64,000 nucleotides of DNA from Coriaria nepalensis. Its lineage: Eukaryota; Streptophyta; Magnoliopsida; Cucurbitales; Coriariaceae. This document shows positions 12,059 through 24,903 of the stretch, piece after piece. The notes beneath the pieces were generated by a model. The model was given only the letters and a program-made list of their open reading frames with translations. It was not told the DNA's origin and ran no database searches. The stretch is from contig CP114481.1 in assembly GCA_027186245.1 (NCBI GenBank), positions 51,677,501 through 51,741,500 of the forward strand. Direction: 5' to 3'. Each line of letters starts with the position of its first letter. The first letter of the stretch is position 1. The position numbers and the translations under genes are program-made.

Positions 12059-14185
12059 AAAATCATTTCAATGAGTCATTTCAAGTCAATATCATATTTC
12101 AAAGCAATTCGAACGAATTCTGTTTTTGCACTACAAACACAACTTTTGTGAACAACTTGCAATAAGTCATTGCAAAGAAAGTGTGCATTCGTTTAACCGT
12201 AAAATCATTTCAATGAGTCATTTCAAGTCAATATCATATTTCAAAGCAATTCGAACGAATTCTATTTTTGCGCTACAAACACAACTTTTGTGCATAATTT
12301 GCATTTGATCAATGCAAGGAAAGTGTCCTTTCGTTTAACCTTAAAATCATTTAAATGAGTCATTTCAAGTCAATAACTTATTTCAAAGCAAGTCGAACGG
12401 ATTCTATTTTTGCACTACAAACACAAGTTTTGTGCATAACATGCAAATGATCAATGCAAGGAAAGTGTGCATTCTTTTAACCTTAAAATCATTTCAATGA
12501 GTCATTTCAAGTCAATTACTTATTTCAAAGCAAATCGAACGAATTCTATTTTTGCGCTACAAACACAACTTTTGTGCATAATTTGCATTTGATCAATGCA
12601 AGGAAAGTGTCCTTTCGTTTAACCTTAAAATCATTTAAATGAGTCATTTCAAGTCAATAACTTATTTCAAAGCAAGTCGAACGGATTCTATTTTTGCACT
12701 ACAAACACAAGTTTTGTGCATAACATGCAAATGATCAATGCAAGGAAAGTGTCCATTTGTTTAACCTTAAAATCATTTCATGAGTCATTTCAAGTCAATA
12801 ACTTATTTCAAAGCAAGTCGAACGGATTCTATTTTTGTACTACAAACACAAGTTTTGTGCAGAACATGCAAATGATCATAGCAAGGAAAGTGTGCATTCT
12901 TTTAACCTTAAAATCATTTCAATGAGTCATTTCAAGTCAATTACTTATTTCAAAGCAATTCGAACGAATTCTATTTTTGCGCTACAAATACAACTTTTGT
13001 GCATAATTTGCATTTGATCAATGCAAGGAAAGTGTCCTTTCGTTTAAACTTAAAATCATTTAAATGAGTCATTTCAAGTCAATAACTTATTTCAAAGCAA
13101 GTCAAACGGATTCTATTTTTGCACTACAAACACAAGTTTTGTGCATAACATGCAAATGATCAATGCAAGGAAAGTGTCCATTTGTTTAACCTTAAAATCA
13201 TTTCATGAGTCATTTCAAGTCAATAACTTATTTCAAAGCAAGTCGAACGGATTCTATTTTTGCACTACAAACACAAGTTTTGTGCATAACATGCAAATGA
13301 TCATAGCAAGGAAAGTGTGCATTCTTTTAACCTTAAAATCATTTCAATGAGTCATTTCAAGTCAATTACTTATTTCAAAGCAATTCGAACGAATTCTATT
13401 TTTGCGCTACAAACACAACTTTTGTGCATAATTTGCATTTGATCAATGCAAGGAAAGTGTCCTTTCGTTTAACCTTAAAATCATTTAAATGAGTCATTTC
13501 AAGTCAATAACTTATTTCAAAGCAATTCGAACGAATTCTATTTTTGCGCTACAAACACAACTTTTGTGCATAATTTGCATTTGATCAATGCAAGGAAAGG
13601 GTCCTTTCGTTTAACCTTAAAATCATTTAAATGAGTCATTTCAAGTCAATTACTTATTTCAAAGCAATTCGAACGAATTCTATTTTTGCACTACAAACAC
13701 AAGTTTTGTGCATAACATGCAAATGATCAATGCAAGGAAAGTGTCCATTTGTTTAACCTTAAAATCATTTCATGAGTCATTTCAAGTCAATAACTTATTT
13801 CAAAGCAAGTCGAACGGATTCTAATTTTGCACTACAAACACAAGTTTTGTGCATAACATGCAAATGATCAATGCAAGGAAAGTGTGCATTCTTTTAACCT
13901 TAAAATCATTTCAATGAGTCATTTCAAGTCAATTACTTATTTCAAAGCAATTCGAACGAATTCTATTTTTGCGCTACAAACACAACTTTTGTGCATAATT
14001 TGCATTTGATCAATGCAAGGAAAGTGTCCTTTCGTTTAACCTTAAAATCATTTAAATGAGTCATTTCAAGTCAATAACTTATTTCAAAGCAAGTCGAACG
14101 GATTCTATTTTAGCACTACAAACACAAGTTTTGTGCATAACATGCAAATGATCATAGCAAGGAAAGTGTGCATTCTTTTAATCTT
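12059..14185 (+). repeat. Higher-order repeat copy 5, rearranged 15-monomer terminal unit
   Basis: It starts with the marker monomer and follows the copy-1 arrangement, with variable modules at offsets 657 and 1082. It then jumps from the mid-unit directly to the last monomer type (TCATAGC followed by TTTAATCTT) before 14186. Its length of 2,127 bp equals 15 monomers with three of 141 bp, so three monomers were gained and about six lost relative to the canonical unit. It is the last recognisable 18-mer-type copy. Confidence 0.85.
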
Positions 14186-14327
14186 AAAATCATTTGAATG
14201 AGTCATTTCAAGTCAATATCATATTTCAAAGCAATTCGAACGAATTCTGTTTTTGCACTACAAACACAAGTTTTGTGCATAACATGCAAATGATCATAGC
14301 AAGGAAAGTGTGCATTCTTTTAACCTT
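14186..14327 (+). repeat. Hybrid monomer closing the 18-mer HOR array
   Basis: The first roughly 85 bases match the HOR-start marker monomer (TATCATATTTC, then GAATTCTGTTTTTGCAC). The rest matches an internal monomer (GTTTTGTGCATAACATGC, TCATAGC). The switch lies within the shared CACTACAAACACAA block near 14255-14268. This is what an unequal crossover or a conversion edge between two monomer types would leave. Confidence 0.75.
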
Positions 14328-14894
14328 AAAATCAATTCGATGAGTCATTTCAAGTCAATTACTTATTTCAAAGCAATTCGAACGAATTCAATTTTTGCGC
14401 TACAAACACAACTTTTGTGCATAATTTGCATTTGATCAATGCAAGGAAAGTGTCCATTCGTTTAACCTTAAAATCATTTCAATGAGTCATTTCAAGTCAA
14501 TAACTTATTTCAAAGCAATTCGAACGAATTATATTTTTGCGCTACAAACACAACTTTTGTGCATAATTTGCATTTGATCAATGCAAGGAAAGTGTCCTTT
14601 CGTTTAACCTTAAAATCATTTAAATGAGTCATTTCAAGTCAATTACTTATTTCAAAGCAATTCGAACGAATTCTATTTTTGCGCTACAAACACAACTTTT
14701 GTGCATAATTTGCATTTGATCAATGCAAGGAAAGTGTCCATTTGTTTAACCTTAAAATCATTTCATGAGTCATTTCAAGTCAATAACTTATTTCAAAGCA
14801 AGTCGAACGGATTCTATTTTTGCACTACAAACACAAGTTTTGTGCATAACATGCAAATGATCATAGCAAGGAAAGTGTGCATTCTTTTAACCTT

Positions 14895-16169
14895 AAAATC
14901 AATTCGATGAGTCATTTCAAGTCAATTACTTATTTCAAAGCAATTCGAACGAATTCAATTTTTGCGCTACAAACACAACTTTTGTGCATAATTTGCATTT
15001 GATCAATGCAAGGAAAGTGTCCATTCGTTTAACCTTAAAATCATTTAAATGAGTCATTTCAAGTCAATAACTTATTTCAAAGGAATTCGAACGAATTCTA
15101 TTTTTGCGCTACAAACACAACTTTTGTGCATAATTTGCATTTGATCAATGCAAGGAAAGTGTCCATTTGTTTAACCTTAAAATCATTTCATGAGTCATTT
15201 CAAGTCAATAACTTATTTCAAAGCAAGTCGAACGGATTCTATTTTTGCACTACAAACACAAGTTTTGTGCATAACATGCAAATGATCATAGCAAGGAAAG
15301 TGTGCATTCTTTTAACCTTAAAATCAATTCGATGAGTCATTTCAAGTCAATTACTTATTTCAAAGCAATTCGAACGAATTCAATTTTTGCGCTACAAACA
15401 CAACTTTTGTGCATAATTTGCATTTGATCAATGCAAGGAAAGTGTCCATTCGTTTAACCTTAAAATCATTTAAATGAGTCATTTCAAGTCAATAACTTAT
15501 TTCAAAGGAATTCGAACGAATTCTATTTTTGCGCTACAAACACAACTTTTGTGCATAATTTGCATTTGATCAATGCAAGGAAAGTGTCCATTTGTTTAAC
15601 CTTAAAATCATTTCATGAGTCATTTCAAGTCAATAACTTATTTCAAAGCAAGTCGAACGGATTCTATTTTTGCACTACAAACACAAGTTTTGTGCATAAC
15701 ATGCAAATGATCATAGCAAGGAAAGTGTGCATTCTTTTAACCTTAAAATCAATTCGATGAGTCATTTCAAGTCAATTACTTATTTCAAAGCAATTCGAAC
15801 GAATTCAATTTTTGCGCTACAAACACAACTTTTGTGCATAATTTGCATTTGATCAATGCAAGGAAAGTGTCCATTCGTTTAACCTTAAAATCATTTAAAT
15901 GAGTCATTTCAAGTCAATAACTTATTTCAAAGGAATTCGAACGAATTCTATTTTTGCGCTACAAACACAACTTTTGTGCATAATTTGCATTTGATCAATG
16001 CAAGGAAAGTGTCCATTTGTTTAACCTTAAAATCATTTCATGAGTCATTTCAAGTCAATAACTTATTTCAAAGCAAGTCGAACGGATTCTATTTTTGCAC
16101 TACAAACACAAGTTTTGTGCATAACATGCAAATGATCATAGCAAGGAAAGTGTGCATTCTTTTAACCTT
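14895..16169 (+). repeat. Three perfect-period copies of the 425-bp trimer
   Basis: Units occupy 14895-15319, 15320-15744 and 15745-16169. Each holds an EcoRI-site variant GAATTCAATTTTTGCG monomer, an AAAGGAATTC monomer and a short 141-bp TCATGAG monomer that supplies the minus-one length. By eye the three are virtually identical, making this one of the youngest expansions in the window. Confidence 0.9.
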
Positions 16170-17304
16170 AAAATCATTTCAATGAGTCATTTCAAGTCAA
16201 TTACTTATTTCAAAGCAAGTCGAACGGATTCTATTTTTGCACTACAAACACAAGTTTTGTGCATAACATGCAAATGATCATAGCAAGGAAAGTGTGCATT
16301 CTTTTAACCTTAAAATCAATTCGATGAGTCATTTCAAGTCAATTACTTATTTCAAAGCAATTCGAACGAATTCTATTTTTGCGCTACAAACACAACTTTT
16401 GTGCATAATTTGCATTTGATCAATGCAAGGAAAGTGTCCTTTCGTTTAACCTTAAAATCATTTAAATGAGTCATTTCAAGTCAATAACTTATTTCAAAGC
16501 AATTCGAACGAATTCTATTTTTGCGCTACAAACACAAGTTTTGTGCATAATTTGCATTTGATCAATGCAAGGAAAGTGTCCTTTCGTTTAACCTTAAAAT
16601 CATTTAAATGAGTCATTTCAAGTCAATAACTTATTTCAAAGCAAGTCGAACGGATTCTATTTTTGCACTACAAACACAAGTTTTGTGCATAACATGCAAA
16701 TGATCATAGCAAGGAAAGTGTGCATTCTTTTAACCTTAAAATCAATTCGATGAGTCATTTCAAGTCAATTACTTATTTCAAAGCAATTCGAATGAATTCA
16801 ATTTTTGCGCTACAAACACAACTTTTGTGCATAATTTGTATTTGATCAATGCAAGGAAAGTGTCCATTCGTTTAACCTTAAAATCATTTAAATGAGTCAT
16901 TTCAAGTCAATAACTTATTTCAAAGCAATTCGAACGAATTCTATTTTTGCGCTACAAACACAACTTTTGTGCATAATTTGCATTTGATCAATGCAAGGAA
17001 AGTGTCCTTTCGTTTAACCTTAAAATCATTTAAATGAGTCATTTCAAGTCAATTACTTATTTCAAAGCAATTCGAACGAATTCTATTTTTGCGCTACAAA
17101 CACAACTTTTGTGCATAATTTGCATTTGATCAATGCAAGGAAAGTGTCCATTTGTTTAACCTTAAAATCATTTCATGAGTCATTTCAAGTCAATAACTTA
17201 TTTCAAAGCAAGTCGAACGGATTCTATTTTTGCACTACAAACACAAGTTTTGTGCATAACATGCAAATGATCATAGCAAGGAAAGTGTGCATTCTTTTAA
17301 TCTT

Positions 17305-18440
17305 AAAATCATTTGAATGAGTCATTTCAAGTCAATATCATATTTCAAAGCAATTCGAACGAATTCTGTTTTTGCACTACAAACACAACTTTTGTGAATA
17401 ACTTGCAATTAATCATTGCAAAGAAAGTGTGCATTCGTTTAACCTTAAAATCATTTCAATCAGTCATTTCAAGTCAATATCATATTTCAAAGCAATTCGA
17501 ACGCATTCTATTTTTGCACTACAAACACAAATTTTGTTCATAACTTGCAAATGATCAATGCAAGGTAAGTGTGCATTCGTTTAACCTTAAAATCATTTAA
17601 ATGAGTCATTTCAAGTCAATAACTTATTTCAAAGCAAGTCGAACGGATTCTAGTTTTGCACTATAAACACAAGTTTTGTGCATAACATGCAAATGATCAT
17701 AGCAAGGAAAGTGTGCACTCTTTTAACCTTAAAATCATTTCAATGAGTCATTTCAAGTCAATTACTTATTTTAAAGCAATTCGAACGAATTCTATTTTTG
17801 CGCTACGAACACAACTTTTGTGCATAATTTGCATTTGTTCAATGCAAGGAAAGTGTCCTTTCGTTTAACCTTAAAATCATTTAAATGAGTCATTTCAAGT
17901 CAATAACTTATTTCAAAACAAGTCGAACGGATTCTATTTTTGCACTACAAACACAAGTTTTGTGCATAACATGCAAATGATCAATGCAAGGAAAGTGTGC
18001 GTTCTTTTAATCTTAAAATCATTTCAATGAGTCATTTCAAGTCAATATCATATTTAAAAGCAATTCGAACGAATTCTGTTTTTGCACTACAAACACAACT
18101 TTTGTGAACAACTTGCAATTAATCATTGCAAAGAAAGTGTGCATTCGTTTAACCTTAAAATCATTTCAATGAGTCACTTCAAGTCAATATCTTATTTCAA
18201 AGCAATTCGAACGAATTCTTTTTTTGCTCTACAAACACAACTTTTCTGCATAATTTGCAAATGATCAATGCAAGGAATGTGTCAATTTGTTTGACCTTAA
18301 AATCATTTCAATGAGTTATTTCAAGTCAATAACTTATTTCAAAGCAATCTGAACGAATTCTATTTTTGCACTACAAACACAAGTTCTATGCATAACTTGC
18401 AAATGATCAATGCAAGGAATGTATGCATTCATTTAACTTT
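17305..18440 (+). repeat. Transitional satellite segment of eight monomers
   Basis: The segment is exactly 8 x 142 bp. It contains monomers related to the left HOR marker monomer (GTGAATAACTTGCAATTAATC near 17394 and GTGAACAACTTGCAATTAATC near 18101) but with many single-base differences. It still has the CACTACAAACACAA core. After 18441 the CACTTCGAAAACAAG/CACTTCAAACGCAAG cores of the diverged middle region take over. Confidence 0.75.
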
Positions 18441-19104
18441 AAAATCATTTCAATTAGTGATTTCAAGTGAGTATCTTATTTCGTAGCTGTTCGAACGAAT
18501 TCTATTTTCACACTTCGTAAACAAGTTTTGTGCATAACTTTCAAATGATCAATGCAAGGAAAGTGTGGATTGGTTTAACCTTAAAATCATTTGAATGAGT
18601 CATATTAAGTCAATAACTTATTTCAATGCAAGACGAACGAATTCTATTTTCGCACTTCAAACGCAAGTTTTGTGCACAACTTGCAAATGACATTGTAAGG
18701 AAAGTGTGCTTTAGTCTAACCTTAAAATCATTTGAATGAGTCATTTCAAGTCAATAACATATTTCAAAGCAATTCGAACGAATTCTATTTTCGCACTTCA
18801 AAAACAAGTTTTGTGCATAACTTGCAAATGATCAATGCAAGAAAGTGTGGATTAGTTTAACCTTAAAATCCTTTGAATGAGTCATATTAAGTCAATAACT
18901 TATTTCAAAGCAATCCGAACGAATTCTATTATCGCACTTCGAAAACAAGTTTTGTGCATAACTTGCAACTGATCAATGCAAGGAATGTATGCATTCGTTT
19001 AACTTTAAAATCATTTCAATTAGTGATTTCAAGTCAATAACTTATTTCAAAGCAATCTGAACGAATTCTATTTTCGCACTTCGAAAACAAGTTCTGTGCA
19101 TAAC

Positions 19105-19123
19105 TTGCAAATGATCATTGCAA
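19105..19123. other. Alternative tail palindrome in the middle domain (representative copy)
   Basis: AATGATCATT (19110-19119) is a perfect 10-bp palindrome. TTGC and GCAA on its outer sides extend the pairing by four bases with one bulged A. This is the middle-domain counterpart of the 241-259 element, so a dyad at this place persists although the sequence differs. Confidence 0.8.
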
Positions 19124-19856
19124 GGAAAGTGTGCATTAGTTTAACCTTAAAATCATTTGAATGAGTCATTTCAAGTCATTAACTTATTTCCAAGCAATTC
19201 GAACGAATTATATTATCGCACTTCGAAAACAAGTTCTGTGCATAACTTGCAAATGATCAATGCAAGGAATGTATGCATTCGTTTAACTTCAAAATCATTT
19301 CAATTAGTGATTTCAAGTCAATATCTTATTTCGAAGCAGTTTGAACGAATTCTATTTTCACACTTCAAACTGAAGTTTCGTGGAAAACTTTTAAATGATT
19401 ATTGCAAGGATAGTGTGCATTAGTTTAACCTTAAAATCATTTGAATGAGTCATATTAAGTCAATAACTTATTTCAATGCAAGACGAACGAATTCTATTTT
19501 CGCACTTCAAACGCAAGTTTTGTGCACAACTTTCAAATGACCTTGCACGGAAAGTGTGCTTTAGTCTAACCTTCAAATCATTTGAATGAGTCATTTCAAG
19601 TCAATAACTTATTTCAAAGCAATCCGAACGAATTCTATTTCCGCACTTCAAACGCAAGTTTTGTGCACAACTTTCGAATGACATTGCAAGGAAAGTGTGC
19701 TTTAGTCTAACCTTAAAATCATTTGAATGAGTCATTTCAAGTCAATATCATATTTCAAAGCAATTCGAACGAATTCTATTTTCGCACTTCGAAAACAAGT
19801 TCTGTGCATAACTTGCAAATGATCAATGCAAGGAAAGTGTGCATTAGTTTAAACTT

Positions 19857-19936
19857 AAAATCATTAGTTCAAACGGAAGTTTAGTGGAAAACTTTTAAAT
19901 GATCATTGAAAGGATAGTGTGCATTAGTTTAACCTT
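19857..19936 (+). repeat. Truncated 80-bp monomer
   Basis: AAAATCATT at 19857 joins directly to AGTTCAAACGGAAGTTTAG, and the next monomer begins at 19937. About 62 bp are missing, covering the TGAGTCA/TTTCAAG region and the 14-bp dyad. It is the largest internal monomer deletion I found. Confidence 0.85.
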
Positions 19937-22900
19937 AAAATCATTTGAATGAGTCATATTAAGTCAGTAACTTATTTCAATGCAATTCGAACGAATTCTA
20001 TTTCCGCACTTCAAATGCAAGTTTTGTGCATAACTTTCAAATGATCATTACAAGAAAAGTGTGCTTTAGTCTAACCTTAAAATCATTTGAATGAGTCATT
20101 TCAAGTCAATAACATATTTCAAAGCAATTCGAACGAATTCTATTTTCGCACTTCAAAAACAAGTTTTGTTCATAACTTTCAAATGATCATTGCAAGGAAA
20201 GTGTGGATTGGTTTAACCTTAAAATCATTTGAATGAGTCATATCAAGTCAATTACTTATTTCAATGCAAGACGAACGAATTCTATTTTCGCACTTGAAAC
20301 GCAAGTTTTGTGCATAACTTGCAAAAGATCAATGCAAGGAAAGTGTGCATTAGTTTAACCTTAAAATCATTTGAATGAGTTATTTCAAGTCAATAACTTA
20401 TTTCAAAGCAATCTGAACGAATTCTATTATCGCACTTCGAAAACAAGTTCTGTGCATAACTTGCAAATGATCAATGCAAGGAATGTATGCATTCGTTTAA
20501 CTTTAAAATCATTTCAATTAGTGATTTCAAGTCAATATCTTATTTCAAAGCAGTTCGAACGAATTCTATTTTCACACTTCGAAAACAAGTTTTGTGCATA
20601 ACTTTCAAATGATCATTGCAAGGAAAGTGTGGATTGGTTTAACCTTAAAATCATTTGAATGAGTCATATCAAGTCAATAACTTATTTCAAAGCAATTCAA
20701 ACGAATTCTATTTTCGCACTTCAAACACAAGTTTTGTGCATAACTTGCAAAAGATCAATGCAAGGAAAGTGTGCATTAGTTTAACCTTAAAATCATTTAA
20801 ATGAGTCATTTCAAATCAATAACTTATTTCAAAGCAATCTGAACGAATTCTATTTTCGCACTTTAAAAACAAGTTCTGTGCATAACTTGCAAATGGTCAT
20901 TGCAAGGAAAGTGTGCATTTGTTTAACTTTAAAATCATTTCAATGACTCATTCCAAGTCATTAACTTATTTTCATGCAATTCGAACGAATTATATTTTCG
21001 CACTTCGGAAGCAAGTTTTGTGCATAACTTGCAAATGATCAGTGCAAGGAAAGTGTGCATTAGTTTAACCTTAAAATCATTTAAATGAGTCATTTCAAGT
21101 CAATAACTTATTTCAAAGCAATCTGAACGAATTCTATTTTCGCACTTCGAAAACAAGTTCTGTGCATAACTTGCAAATGATCATTGCAAGGAAAGTGTGC
21201 ATTCGTTTAACTTTAAAATCATTTCAATGAGTCATTTCAAGTCATTAACTTATTTTCAAGCAATTCAAACGAATTATATTTTCGCACTTCGGAAACAAGT
21301 TTTGTGCATAACTTGCAAATGATCAATGCAAGGAAAGTGTGTATTTGTTTAACCTTAAAATCATTTGAATGAGTCATATTAAGTCAATAACTTATTTCAA
21401 TGCAATTCGAACGAATTCTATTTCCGCACTTCAAACACAAGATTTGTGCATAACCTGCAAATGATCATTGCAAGGAAAGTGTGCATTAGTTTAACCTAAA
21501 AATCATTTGAATGAGTCATTTCAAGTCATTAACTTATTTCCAAGCAATTCGAACAAATTATATTTTCGCACTTCGAAAACAAGTTTTGTGCATAACTTGC
21601 AAATGATCAATGCAAGGAATGTATGCATTCGTTTAACTTTAAAATCATTTCAATTAGTGATTTCAAGTCAATATTTTATTTCGAAGCAGTTTGAACGAAT
21701 TCTATTTTCACATTTCAAACGGAAGTTTCGTGGAAAACTTTTAAATGATCATTGCAAGGTTAGTGTGCATTAGTTTAACCTTAAAATCATTTAAATGAGT
21801 CATATTAAGTCAATAACTTATTTCAATGCAATTCGAACGAATTCTATTTCCGCACTTCAAATGCAAGTTTTGTGCATAACTTTCAAATGATCATTACAAG
21901 GAAAGTGTGCTTGAGTCTAACCTTAAAATCATTTGAATGAGTCATTTCAAGTCAATAACTTATTTCAAAGCAATTCAAACGAATTCTATTTTCGCACTTC
22001 GAAAACAAGTTCTGTGCATAACTTGCAAATGATCAATGCAAGGAATGTATGCATTCGTTTAACTTTAAAATCATTTCAATTAGTGATTTCAAGTCAGTAT
22101 CTTATTTCGAAGCTGTTCGAACGAATTCTATTTTCACACTTTGAAAACAAGTTTTGTGCATAACTTTCAAATGATCATTGCAAGGAAAGTGTGGATTGGT
22201 TTAACCTTAAAATCATTTGAATGAGTCATATTAAGTCAATAACTTATTTCAATGCAAGACGAACGAATTCTATTTTCGCACTTCAAACGCAAGTTTTGTG
22301 CACAACTTTCAAATTACATTGCAAGGAAAGTGTGCTTTAGTCTAACCTTAAAATCATTTGAATGAGTCATTTCAAGTCAATAACATATTTCAAAGCAATT
22401 CGAACGAATTCTATTTTCACACTTCAAACGCAAGTTTTGTGCATAACTTTTAAATGATTATTGCAAGGAAAGTGTGCTTTAGTTTGACCTTAAAATCATT
22501 TGAATGAGTCATATCAAGTCAATAACTTATTTCAAAGCAATTCAAACGAATTCTTTTTTCGCACTTCAAACACAAGTTTTGTGCATAACTTTCAAATGAT
22601 CATTGTAAAGAAAGTGTGCATTAGTTTAACCTTAAAATCATTTGAATAAGTCACATATTAAGTCAATAACTTATTTCAATGCAATTCGAATGAATTCTAT
22701 TTTCGCATTTCAAACGCAAGTATTGTGCATAACTTTCAAATGATCATTGCAAGGAAAGTGTGCTTTAGTCTAGCCTTAAAATCATTTGAATGAGTCATTT
22801 CAAGTCAATAACATATTTCAAAGCAATTCGAACGATTTCTATTTTTGCACTTCGAAAACAAGTTTTGTGCATAAGTTGCAAATGATCAATGCAAGGAAAG

Positions 22901-23485
22901 TGTGCATTAGTTTAACCTTAAAATCATTTGAATGAGTCATATTAAGTCAATAACTTATTTTACTGCAATTCAAACGAATTCACCTTTCGCACTTCGAAAA
23001 CAAGTTTTGTGCATAACATTCAAATGATCATTGCAAGGAAAGTGTGGATTGGTTTAACCTTAAAATCATTTGAATGAGTCATATTAAGTCAATAACTTAT
23101 TTCAATGCAAGACGAACGAATTCTATTTTCGCACTTCAAACGCAAGTTTTGTGCCCAACTTTCAAATGACGTTGCAAGGAAAGTGTGCTTTAGTCTAACC
23201 TTAAAATCATTTGAATGAGTCATTTCAAGTCAATAACAAATTTCAAAGCAATTCGAACGAATTCTATTTTCGCACTTCAAAAGCAAGTTTTGTGCATAAC
23301 TTGCAAATGATCAATGCAAGAAAGTGTGCATTAGTTTAACCTTAAAATCATTTGAATGAGTCATATTAAGTCAATAACTTATTTCAAAGCAATCCGAACG
23401 AATTCTATTATCGCACTTCGAAAACAAGTTTTGTGCATAACTTGCAAATGATCAATGCAAGGAATGTATGCATTCGCTTAACTTT

Positions 23486-24903
23486 AAAATCATTTCAATT
23501 AGTGATTTCAAGTCAATACTTTATTTCAAAGCAGTTCCAACGAATTCTATTTTCATACTTCAAAAAAGTTTTGTGCATAACTTTCAAATGATCATTGCAA
23601 GGAAAGTGTGCATTAGTTTAACATTAAAATCATTTGAATGAGTCATATTAAGTCAATAAGTTATTTCAATGCAATTCGAACGAATTCTATTTCCGCACTT
23701 CAAATGCAAGTTTTGTGCATAACTTTCAAATGATCATTGCAAGGAAAGTGTGCATTAGTCTAACCTTAAAATCATTTGAATGAGTCATTTCAAGTCAATA
23801 ACATATTTCAAAGCAATTCGAACGAATTCTATTTTCGCACTTCGAAAACAAGTTTTGTGCATAACTTGCAAATGATCAATGCATGGAATGTATGCATTCG
23901 TTTAACTTTAAAATCATTTCAATTAGTGATTTCAAGTCAATATCTTATTTCAAAGTAGTTCGAACGAATTCTATTTTCACACTTCAAACCAAAGTTTCGT
24001 GGATAACTTTCAAATGATCATTGCAACGAAAGTGTGCATTAGTTTAACTTTAAAATCATTTGAATGAGTCATATTAATAAAACAATAACTTAATTCAATG
24101 CAATTCAAACGAATTCTATTTTCGCACTTCAAACGCAAGTTTGTGCACAACTTTCAAATGACATTGCAAGGAAAGTGTGCTTTAGTCTAACCTTAAAATC
24201 ATTTGAATGACGCATTTCAAGTCAATACCATATTTCAAAGCAATTTGATTGAATTCTATTTTCACACTTCTAACGCAAGTTTTGTGCATAACTTTTAAAT
24301 GATCATTGCAAGGAAAGTGTGCTTTAGTTTGACCTTAAAATTATTTGAATGAGTCATATCAAGTCAATAACTTATTGCAAAGCAATTCGAACGAATTCTA
24401 TTTTCGCACTTCAAACACAAGTTTTGTGCATAACTTGCAAAAGATCAATGCAAGGAAAGTGTGCATTAGTTTAACCTTAAAATCATTTGAATTAGTCAGT
24501 CCAAGTCAATAACATATTTCAAAGCAATTCGAACGAATTCTATTTTCACACTTCAATCACAAGTTTTGTGTATAACTTGCAAATGATCATTGCAAGGAAA
24601 GTGTGCATTAGTTTAACCTTAAAATCATTTGAATGAGTCATTTCAAGTCAATAACTTATTTCAAAGCAATCGAACGAATTCTATTTTCGCACTTCGGAAA
24701 CAAGTTTTGTGCATAACTTGCAAATTATTAATGCAAGGAATGTATGCATTCGTTTAACTTTAAAATTATTTCAATTAGTGATTTCAAGTCAATACCTTAT
24801 TTCAAAGCAGTTCGAATGAATTCTATTTTCACACTTCAAATAGATGTTACGAGGATTACCTTCAAATAATCATTGCAAGGAAAGTGTGCATTAGTTTAAC
24901 CTT
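23486..24903 (+). repeat. Block B1 of the ~4.55-kb super-repeat, 10 monomers
   Basis: Diagnostic landmarks in order are CATACTTCAAAAAAGTTTTG (23554), ATATTAATAAAACAATAACT (24071), GATTGAATTC with CACACTTCTAACGC (about 24247), and ATAGATGTTACGAGGATTACC (about 24840). The same order appears in B2 and, minus one landmark, in B3. Block starts are 4,539 and 4,555 bp apart, close to 32 monomers. Confidence 0.8.

Larger units (their letters stand above)
14186..17304 (+). repeat. 425-bp trimer-dominated satellite region
   Basis: The monomer type with AAAATCAATTCGATGAG recurs at 14328, 14895, 15320, 15745, 16312 and 16738. The steps are 567, 425, 425, 567 and 426 bp, meaning three- or four-monomer units. 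Other diagnostic features are AAAGGAATTCGAACG and GAATTCAATTTTTGCG. The monomers are close to those of the left HOR, so this looks like a separate amplification of a three-monomer segment of the same stock. Confidence 0.87.

Noticed and set aside
24061..24100. ATATTAATAAAACAATAACT as a foreign insertion.
   Set aside because: It is only a small indel variant of ATATTAAGTCAATAACT in an otherwise normal monomer, and it is duplicated at 28894.
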